From the NCBI GenBank assembly GCA_030151985.1, contig JASLDZ010000361.1:1-5724 (forward strand): DNA of 5,724 nucleotides. Direction: 5' to 3'. This document shows positions 1-3,990 of this stretch, piece by piece. Both the position numbers and the translations under genes were made by a program. Every line of letters starts with the position of its first letter. The first letter of the stretch is position 1. Source of the stretch: Caulobacteraceae bacterium. Its GTDB lineage: Bacteria; Pseudomonadota; Alphaproteobacteria; Caulobacterales; Caulobacteraceae. The notes below the pieces were generated by a model. It was not told the origin of the DNA. It ran no database searches and worked only from the letters and a program-made list of their open reading frames with translations.

Positions 1-375
1 GAGCCGAAGCTGGGCGTTCACGTCCTCCAGGCTGTGCACGATCAGGCTGACGGGCGTGCGCAGACGCTCGCCGGCGGTCAGCGCCTCCAGGAGGGTGCGC
101 TCGGTGTCGCCCCAGAACTCCGAGGGGTCCGTCAGGTCCTCATGGTTCACCACCACCAGGAGGTCGTAGTCGGAGTAGTAGCGGCCGACCGGGTCCTCCA
201 CCCAGTCGCCCCGCGCGTAGCTCCCGAACAGCACGATCTTCAGGATCTCGCCCCGGGGGTAGCGCTCCTGCGTGCGCCGCGACAGCGCCTTGGCGAAACC
301 CTCGCGGATCAGTTCCACCACGAACGCCAGTTCCCGGCGCTTGGCTTCAGGCAGGAAGCTCAGATCGTCCCTCAC
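1..375 (-). CDS. MNT-type nucleotidyltransferase, N-terminal part (probably MNT-HEPN fusion), partial
   Basis: Reading the minus strand from a GTG at 375 gives 125 uninterrupted codons that run off the left edge, so the C-terminus is missing. Residues 51-58 read GSYARGDW and residues 68-75 read SDYDLLVV. Together these form the GS-x(n)-DxD signature of the polymerase-beta nucleotidyltransferase fold, with D69 and D71 as the likely metal ligands. A short insertion (VEDPVGRYY) separates the two motifs. Start choice: an in-frame TGA lies at 387-385, so the GTG is the earliest possible start, and the AGGAG at 385-381 sits 5 bases before it. Known: minimal nucleotidyltransferases often work with or are fused to HEPN domains, and several pairs are toxin-antitoxin modules in which MNT nucleotidylates HEPN. 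Inferred: the insertion and long N-terminal helix resemble the single-chain MNT-HEPN proteins; the HEPN half would lie outside the window. A third catalytic acid is not obvious in the strand TPVSLIVHS (residues 107-115). Nucleotidyltransferase fold is secure; substrate and HEPN fusion are not. Confidence 0.88.
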   Translation of the reverse strand, partial: MRDDLSFLPEAKRRELAFVVELIREGFAKALSRRTQERYPRGEILKIVLFGSYARGDWVEDPVGRYYSDYDLLVVVNHEDLTDPSEFWGDTERTLLEALTAGERLRTPVSLIVHSLEDVNAQLRL

Positions 376-378
376 CGC

Positions 379-386
379 TTCTCCTC
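379..386 (-). promoter_or_regulatory. Ribosome binding site of the nucleotidyltransferase gene
   Basis: On the minus strand the sequence reads GAGGAGAA, whose AGGAG core ends 5 bases before the GTG at 375. It overlaps the in-frame TGA at 387-385 that closes the frame upstream, so it decides the GTG start. Confidence 0.8.
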
Positions 387-461
387 AAGTCGCCCGCAGC
401 CGCCGCTCGAGACGTCGTCCATCCTAGAAGGTTGATGGCGCGTTCGGCACGTCGGCCGGCG

Positions 462-467
462 AATATA
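462..467 (-). promoter_or_regulatory. Possible -10 element for the nucleotidyltransferase gene
   Basis: On the minus strand this reads TATATT, the most AT-rich spot in the spacer, 86 bases before the GTG at 375. No good -35 hexamer lies 16-18 bases upstream of it, so this is only a suggestion. Confidence 0.2.
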
Positions 468-690
468 TGCTGCGCTTGTCGCCGCTGGACCATGGGTGAC
501 AGGCTTCGCCTTCCGCCTCGGGTGCCGCAGCAGGAAGCGCCGGGAGCCCCTCGCCGTCGTGAGGCCCGATCCGCGTGCACCGCGCGGGCCAGCCACGCGC
601 TGGTCTCCCTCTCGCCGCCCATGCCCCGGCAGTCACCCGAGGCCGCCGATGCGACGTGGCGTTACGATGTCGGCTCGCCCGCTGGGCTGA

Positions 691-703
691 TCTCTTGGAG
701 AGA
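691..703. repeat. Small hairpin TCTCT-TGG-AGAGA
   Basis: This is a perfect 5-base inverted repeat with a three-base loop. It directly abuts the larger hairpin that begins at 703, sharing its last base, so the two form a compact tandem structure. Confidence 0.5.
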
Positions 704-739
704 GCTGCACCATCGCGGTCCCTGATGCGAGGTGCAGCT
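703..739. repeat. Long hairpin: 9 bp plus 4 bp stem with one bulged base
   Basis: AGCTGCACC (703-711) is perfectly complementary to GGTGCAGCT (731-739). Inside it, TCGC (713-716) pairs with GCGA (727-730), leaving A712 as the only unpaired base between the stems and a 10-base loop at 717-726. The result is 13 base pairs with one bulge, the strongest structure in the window. No T-run follows on either strand, so it is not a standard intrinsic terminator. It could be an RNA structure or a protein-binding site. Confidence 0.65.
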
Positions 740-765
740 GACGGCGCATCGAGCCTTTCCTCGGG

Positions 766-775
766 ATCGCGCGAT
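766..775. repeat. Perfect 10-bp palindrome ATCGCGCGAT
   Basis: This is a self-complementary decamer with no spacer, one of three perfect 10-bp palindromes within 70 bases (766-835). With no loop it would fit a dimeric protein-binding site better than an RNA hairpin, though its GC-rich core makes chance occurrence plausible. Confidence 0.4.
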
Positions 776-802
776 GGGCGGGGACAACGCCGGCAGGGAT
801 AC

Positions 803-812
803 AGCCGCGGCT
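803..812. repeat. Perfect 10-bp palindrome AGCCGCGGCT
   Basis: This self-complementary decamer is flanked by a further 5-base inverted repeat (GCCGG at 789-793 with CCGGC at 814-818). It is the second of three palindromes in this block. Confidence 0.4.
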
Positions 813-825
813 ACCGGCCGTGAAA

Positions 826-835
826 TTCGCGCGAA
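826..835. repeat. Perfect 10-bp palindrome TTCGCGCGAA
   Basis: This self-complementary decamer lies only 7 bases before the hairpin at 843-861. It shares the CGCGCG core with the palindrome at 766-775, so the two could be related sites. Confidence 0.4.
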
Positions 836-842
836 GGGACTG

Positions 843-861
843 TTCAGCCTTGCAGGCTGAA
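843..861. repeat. Hairpin with 8-bp perfect stem and triloop
   Basis: TTCAGCCT (843-850) and AGGCTGAA (854-861) are perfect complements around the loop TGC. The form matches a terminator stem, but no T-run follows on either strand. It lies 219 bases before the methyltransferase start. It may belong to a structured transcript or be an operator. Confidence 0.55.
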
Positions 862-931
862 GGCCGGAGCGTGCGCGTTCTCCGTGCAGATTGCGCCGCC
901 CGTGACGCCTGGGCGCCCAAGGCTGGCCAAC

Positions 932-963
932 GCGCCGGCGTCCTTGAGGGATCACTCCGGCGC
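932..963. repeat. 7-bp inverted repeat with 18-base loop
   Basis: GCGCCGG (932-938) is complementary to CCGGCGC (957-963). The arms are all G/C and the loop is long, so this is weaker support than the hairpins at 703 and 843. It continues the series of inverted repeats leading to the methyltransferase. Confidence 0.35.
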
Positions 964-992
964 CGCTGACGCGGGCGGGACCTCGCGATTCA

Positions 993-1020
993 TTGATGTG
1001 TCGCAGACTTGCGTCATAGC
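993..1020 (+). promoter_or_regulatory. Weak candidate promoter for the glycan cluster
   Basis: TTGATG (993-998) resembles a -35 hexamer, and CATAGC (1015-1020) stands 16 bases downstream with three of six matches to TATAAT. The segment around 986-998 is locally AT-rich. The proposed -10 falls inside an inverted repeat (CTTGCG 1008-1013 with CGCAAG 1020-1025), which could be an operator. Start-site data would be needed; the match is poor. Confidence 0.2.
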
Positions 1021-1025
1021 GCAAG
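1008..1025. repeat. Inverted repeat CTTGCG-TCATAG-CGCAAG
   Basis: This has 6-base perfect arms around a 6-base spacer, ending 55 bases before the methyltransferase GTG. Its place in the probable promoter or leader region suggests an operator or leader hairpin, but six-base arms could also arise by chance. Confidence 0.4.
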
Positions 1026-1080
1026 GGTGAGACAGTCGCTGGGCGGAGGCGCGGTTCCGATCCCTCAAGTGAGGCCCGCC

Positions 1081-1767
1081 GTGTCGATCAAGGATCACCT
1101 GAAGCGGATTCCCGGCTTGGCCGCAGCCTTCCGCGCCGTGCGTGGTCGCGGACGGGCCACGCCCTTCTCCGGATCGACCACCTACTGGGAGCAGCGCTAT
1201 GCGGACGGAGGCAGCTCCGGCGCCGGCTCCTACAACCGGCTCGCCGCCTTCAAGGCGGACTTCCTGAACGCCTTCGTCGAGGAGAACGCGGTCCAGACGG
1301 TGCTCGAGTTCGGATGCGGCGACGGCGCCCAGCTCGCCCTGGCGCGCTATCCCCGCTACTGCGGCGTCGACGTCTCGGAAACCGCCGTCGCCCTCTGCAG
1401 CCGACGCTTCGCCTCCGACCCCACCAAGCGGTTCTACGTCGCGCCCGGCTTCATGAGCGTCACCGCTGAACTCGGCCTGTCGCTGGACGTCGTCTACCAC
1501 CTCGTCGAGGACGAGGTGTTCCACGCCTACATGGACCAGCTCTTCCAGCGCTCCGAGCGCTTCGTGATCATCTACTCGTCCAACGAGGATCGCCCCTTCA
1601 CCTCCGAGCACGTCCGCCATCGCCGCTTCACCGACTGGGTCGAGCGGGAACAGCGCGAATGGACCCTCGTTCGAGTCGAGAAGAACCGCTTCCCCTACGA
1701 TCCGGCCGACGAGGGGCAGACCTCTTTCGCCGACTTCTACGTCTACGCCCGCCAGGCCGCCGCCTAG
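1081..1767 (+). CDS. Class I SAM-dependent methyltransferase of a glycan cluster
   Basis: Protein of 228 residues. Residues 75-85 (LEFGCGDGAQL) form motif I, the glycine-rich S-adenosylmethionine loop; residues 95-100 (GVDVSE) end strand beta-2, with D97 the expected ribose-binding acid. Residues 135-155 (core LDVVYHLVEDEVF) match the motif IV/post-IV region of a class I fold, followed by the strand FVIIYSSN (161-168). A basic N-terminal helix (residues 1-30) and the segment YWEQRYADGGSSGAGSY (35-51) precede the core. No membrane segment is visible. Known: small enzymes of this kind occur in polysaccharide loci, alone or fused to glycosyltransferases. Inferred: it methylates a sugar of the glycan built by the downstream enzymes. 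Start: the frame is open further upstream to a TTG at 1009, but GTG 1081 has GAGG at 1071-1074 with 6-base spacing and gives a normal N-terminus. The next gene follows after 30 bases, so they are probably co-transcribed. Fold is secure; substrate unknown. Confidence 0.88.
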   Translation: MSIKDHLKRIPGLAAAFRAVRGRGRATPFSGSTTYWEQRYADGGSSGAGSYNRLAAFKADFLNAFVEENAVQTVLEFGCGDGAQLALARYPRYCGVDVSETAVALCSRRFASDPTKRFYVAPGFMSVTAELGLSLDVVYHLVEDEVFHAYMDQLFQRSERFVIIYSSNEDRPFTSEHVRHRRFTDWVEREQREWTLVRVEKNRFPYDPADEGQTSFADFYVYARQAAA

Positions 1768-1797
1768 CCGTCAATCCAGTACCCGTGAGCCGCTTTC

Positions 1798-2667
1798 ATG
1801 ATGACGCGCCTCCTCGCGAGAGCTCGCCGGCTCGCCCACGACACGGCCTCCCACGCCTTGGCGCTGCGGCTGCGCGCGCAGCGACGCTTCGGGCGTTCCC
1901 TTCGCCACGGACTGCCGTCCAAGCTCGTCCTGTCGCTGACCTCCTACCCGAAGCGCTACCCCACCCTCGACCTGACCCTGCGATCGCTTCTGAGGCAGAC
2001 CGTCGCGCCCGACGAGATCGTCCTCTGGGTGACCGCCGCCGACCGCGGGACCCTGCCGCCACGGGTTCTCGGCCTTCAGGACGCCGGGCTCACGGTGAGG
2101 ACCACACGCGAACTCCGCTCCTTCAAGAAGATCGTCCCGGCGCTGGAACACGACCCGCAAGCCTTCGTCGTCACCGCCGATGACGACCTCTTCTACCCGC
2201 GCACCTGGCTGGCGGACCTTCTGGGTCGCTTCACCGACCCCCGCACCATCGTCTGCCACCGCGCCCATGAGATCTTGTTCACCCCGGACGGGGCGACCCG
2301 CTCCTACCGCGACTGGCCCATGGAAGTCGGCCGGAAAGAGCGGTCCCAGTCCATCATGCCCACCAATGGAGCGGGCACCCTCTTCCCGCCCGGAAGCCTC
2401 CACCCCGATGCGACCCGAGAGGACGTCTTCCTCGACCTCTGCCCCTTCGCGGACGACCTGTGGCTCTACTTCATGGCGGTCCGCCAAGGCTGCCGCTTCA
2501 CGACGGTCGACGAGGGCTTCCGGCTCTGGGAGTGGCCGGAAGCGGCCGCCAGCGGCCTCTGGCTCGCCAACGTCTTCGAAGGTCGCAACGACGCGGCGAT
2601 CCATGCCCTGGAGGGGCGCTACGGCCGGATACACGACCTTCAGAAGGACGCCGCCACGAGCGGCTGA
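1798..2667 (+). CDS. GT-A-like glycosyltransferase
   Basis: Protein of 289 residues. After a basic N-terminal region (1-40), residues 43-50 (LVLSLTSY) and 56-69 (TLDLTLRSLLRQTV) match the first strand and helix of a GT-A nucleotide-sugar-binding fold. Residues 124-133 (VVTADDDLFY) hold an acidic DDD triad (128-130), the likely divalent-metal and sugar-nucleotide site. Residues 188-200 (PTNGAGTLFPPGS) and 215-226 (CPFADDLWLYFM) look like acceptor-side and catalytic segments, with D219/D220 as base candidates. The opening SLTSYPKR differs from the usual VVPxYN of family 2 enzymes, so this belongs to a divergent GT2-like group that I cannot name further. No transmembrane segment is seen. Start: ATG at 1798 or the adjacent ATG 1801; GTGAG at 1785-1789 is the only plausible ribosome binding site. 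It follows the methyltransferase by 30 bases and probably shares its transcript. Donor, acceptor and linkage are unknown. Confidence 0.83.
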   Translation: MMTRLLARARRLAHDTASHALALRLRAQRRFGRSLRHGLPSKLVLSLTSYPKRYPTLDLTLRSLLRQTVAPDEIVLWVTAADRGTLPPRVLGLQDAGLTVRTTRELRSFKKIVPALEHDPQAFVVTADDDLFYPRTWLADLLGRFTDPRTIVCHRAHEILFTPDGATRSYRDWPMEVGRKERSQSIMPTNGAGTLFPPGSLHPDATREDVFLDLCPFADDLWLYFMAVRQGCRFTTVDEGFRLWEWPEAAASGLWLANVFEGRNDAAIHALEGRYGRIHDLQKDAATSG

Positions 2668-2680
2668 GCCGCGATGCGGC
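2650..2680. repeat. Alternating GCCGC/GCGGC array across a stop codon
   Basis: Four 5-base blocks alternate: GCCGC (2650-2654), GCGGC (2660-2664), GCCGC (2668-2672) and GCGGC (2676-2680). Each pairs with its neighbours. The RNA could form two outer hairpins (loops CACGA and GAT) or one middle hairpin whose loop is the TGA stop of the glycosyltransferase gene. No T-run follows. It might act as a 3' stability or attenuation element, but short G/C blocks are common at this composition. Confidence 0.4.
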
Positions 2681-2777
2681 GCCCGGTCGGGCTCGCGCCT
2701 CGGAGCCGACCTCGCCGAGCGGGCCGTGGATGTTACGTGGTGCAGGCGCACCGCTCCTCGCCGGCGGCCGGGGGACC

Positions 2778-2808
2778 GGCTGGCGACGGGATTTAGGCTG
2801 GCGATGGG
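2778..2808. repeat. Tandem imperfect 13-mer GGCTGGCGA(C/T)GGG
   Basis: Two copies, at 2778-2790 and 2796-2808, match at 12 of 13 positions and lie 18 bases apart, separated by ATTTA. They sit about 140 bases before the next gene's start. Two direct repeats on nearly the same DNA face could be a regulator site, or simply a local duplication. Confidence 0.5.
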
Positions 2809-2934
2809 CGATCGGCGGCCTCGCGACCACCCGTCGTCCGGGGTGGCCTCGGCGGGGCCGGTCGGCTATGAGCACGCGCCGCCCCACAAGGACCACCCGC
2901 AACGGCCCGCTCCCCGGCCGCGAGCGGCTGCACC

Positions 2935-2941
2935 GGAGAGG
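2935..2941 (+). promoter_or_regulatory. Ribosome binding site deciding the GTG 2949 start
   Basis: GGAGAGG lies 7 bases before GTG 2949. This strong site supports the short start over the long upstream extension of the same open frame. Confidence 0.75.
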
Positions 2942-2948
2942 CTCTGAG

Positions 2949-3986
2949 GTGTTGTGTTCCATCGTCGTCCCGGCCTTCAACGCCCGCGAGACGCTGGCGG
3001 AGACGCTGGCCTCGGCGCTCGCCCAGGACACCTCCGACATCGAGATCCTCGTCGTCGACGACCACTCGTCGGACGACACGCTGGAGATCGCCCGCGCGTT
3101 CGCCGCACGCGACGGGCGCCTTCGGGTGCTGCAGACCCCCGTCAACGGCGGCCCCGGGGTCGCCCGCAACCTGGGCTACGCCGAAGCCCACGGCGATTGG
3201 ATCGCCGTGCTGGACGCCGACGACGCCTTCGAGCCCGCCCGGGTGCGCACGCTGGCCGCCATAGGAGAGGCGGCGGGCGCCGACCTCGTCGCCGACAACC
3301 TGCGCATCCGAAGCGAGGACGACCGGCTGCACGATCAGCCCGTCTTCAGCCCGGAACGCATGGCCGCAGGACCCCTGTCCGGCCCCGACTTCGTTCGCGG
3401 CAACATCGGCGCCAGGAGCGGCGCGGAGCCCTCCTACGGCCTCCTGAAGCCGCTCGTCCGGCGCCGCTTCCTTCAGGACCACCCGCTCCGCTACCCTCCC
3501 CTGCGCTTCGCCGAGGACTTCATCTTCTACACCCGGTGCTTCGCTCTGGGCGCAAGGTTCCACCTCGTGCCCGAACCCTTCTACCAGTACCGCGTCCACT
3601 CAGGCTCGCTCACCTTCTCGAGCCGGCTGGAGGACATCGCCCGCCTCATCGCCGAAGAGGACGCCCTGCTCCGCTCGGGCGACCTCGACGCCCAGCCCGC
3701 GCTCCGCGCGGCTGTGGCCGATCACCTGCGATCGGTGCGCCGCGGCTACGACTGGCGCAGGCTCGCGGAAAGCGCGAAGGCGAGGAGGATCGGTCCGGGC
3801 CTGGCGCTTCTGGCCTCGCGGCCTTCGCTCGCGGTGCACGCCTTGCAGGCCGCCTGGGGCAAGGCGCGAGCGGCGAGCGGGCCGCACGCGCCGGCGGCGA
3901 GGACCAAGGCTGTGGAACGCGCCTACCGGACCCAGCTCACGACCCCCGCCGCCGCCGGCTCCGACCAGGTCGGAAGGAAGGGCTGA
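2949..3986 (+). CDS. Family 2 glycosyltransferase, ExoO-like
   Basis: Protein of 345 residues. A GT2/GT-A domain fills about residues 3-200: SIVVPAFNA (4-12), ILVVDDHSSDD (33-43), NGGPGVARN (66-74), and VLDADDAFEP (87-96), whose DADD supplies the metal-binding DxD. FAEDFIFY (187-194) carries the likely catalytic base, D190, and YRVHSGSLT (214-222) closes the domain. The rest is a helical, basic C-terminus without motifs. The NGGP-x-ARN and ADLVADN segments resemble ExoO, a cytoplasmic transferase of succinoglycan repeat-unit assembly; that resemblance is from memory of the family, not a search. It probably adds a sugar to a lipid-linked glycan at the inner membrane. The start is GTG 2949 with a strong ribosome binding site; the frame is open far upstream, and automated calls could wrongly extend it to 508 codons. 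The next gene starts one base after its stop, implying translational coupling. Donor sugar unknown. Confidence 0.9.
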   Translation: MLCSIVVPAFNARETLAETLASALAQDTSDIEILVVDDHSSDDTLEIARAFAARDGRLRVLQTPVNGGPGVARNLGYAEAHGDWIAVLDADDAFEPARVRTLAAIGEAAGADLVADNLRIRSEDDRLHDQPVFSPERMAAGPLSGPDFVRGNIGARSGAEPSYGLLKPLVRRRFLQDHPLRYPPLRFAEDFIFYTRCFALGARFHLVPEPFYQYRVHSGSLTFSSRLEDIARLIAEEDALLRSGDLDAQPALRAAVADHLRSVRRGYDWRRLAESAKARRIGPGLALLASRPSLAVHALQAAWGKARAASGPHAPAARTKAVERAYRTQLTTPAAAGSDQVGRKG

Positions 3987-3990
3987 CGTG
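3972..3990 (+). promoter_or_regulatory. Ribosome binding site and coupled stop/start junction
   Basis: GGAAGGAAGG (3972-3981) lies inside the end of the upstream gene, 6 bases before GTG 3988. The upstream TGA (3984-3986) and the GTG are separated by a single C, an arrangement typical of translational coupling. Confidence 0.75.

Larger units (their letters stand above)
376..1080. other. Divergent intergenic spacer, no credible gene, rich in inverted repeats
   Basis: This 705-base stretch separates the minus-strand nucleotidyltransferase from the plus-strand methyltransferase, so it should hold promoters for both. Open frames of up to about 120 codons exist on both strands, but they are Arg/Pro/Ala/Ser-rich, lack recognisable motifs and have no good ribosome binding site; long frames are expected by chance at this GC content. 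I see no tRNA or rRNA. From about 690 to 1025 there are several perfect inverted repeats, listed separately. The 376-690 half holds little beyond an AT-rich island near 461-469 and a weak 6-base inverted repeat (572-577 with 594-599). It could be a regulatory region, a structured RNA gene, or decayed former coding sequence. Confidence 0.7.
2668..2948. other. 281-base gap between glycosyltransferase genes, no credible CDS
   Basis: This gap breaks the otherwise tight spacing of the cluster. The frame of the next gene stays open across it and back to 2460, but the implied peptide is Arg/Gly/Pro-rich, has no motif and would overlap the preceding gene by about 200 bases, so it is not coding as part of that gene. 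A 40-codon frame from ATG 2674 also lacks motifs. The gap holds the hairpin array at its left end and a tandem 13-mer at 2778-2808. It could be a leader or promoter region or eroded coding sequence. Confidence 0.6.

Noticed and set aside
34..435. 133-codon plus-strand frame at the left edge
   Set aside because: It is antisense to the nucleotidyltransferase, whose motifs are unambiguous on the minus strand.
572..599. CGCGTG/CACGCG inverted repeat
   Set aside because: Six G/C-rich bases with a 16-base loop are expected by chance at this composition.
432..725. Possible 97-codon plus-strand gene in the divergent spacer
   Set aside because: The composition is random-looking, with no domain, no good ribosome binding site, and competing open frames on both strands.
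843..861. Intrinsic terminator
   Set aside because: The stem is suitable but no T-run follows on either strand and no gene ends nearby.
662..1024. Possible 120-codon minus-strand gene in the divergent spacer
   Set aside because: The sequence is Arg/Ser/Pro/Ala-rich, has no motif or good ribosome binding site, and overlaps the hairpin block.
1050..1064. tRNA T-arm-like GGTTCCGATCC
   Set aside because: There is no matching T-stem, acceptor stem or anticodon arm around it.
952..1620. 222-codon minus-strand frame opposite the methyltransferase
   Set aside because: This is an antisense shadow: no recognisable domain, and the plus strand carries a clear SAM-binding motif.
1771..2751. 326-codon minus-strand frame opposite the GT-A-like gene
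   Set aside because: It has no motifs, is Gly/Arg/Val-rich as expected for an antisense frame in GC-rich DNA, and the opposite strand encodes a motif-bearing protein.
2460..3986. 508-codon reading of the ExoO-like gene
   Set aside because: The first 163 codons overlap the preceding glycosyltransferase gene, encode low-complexity Arg/Gly/Pro sequence, and a strong ribosome binding site precedes GTG 2949.
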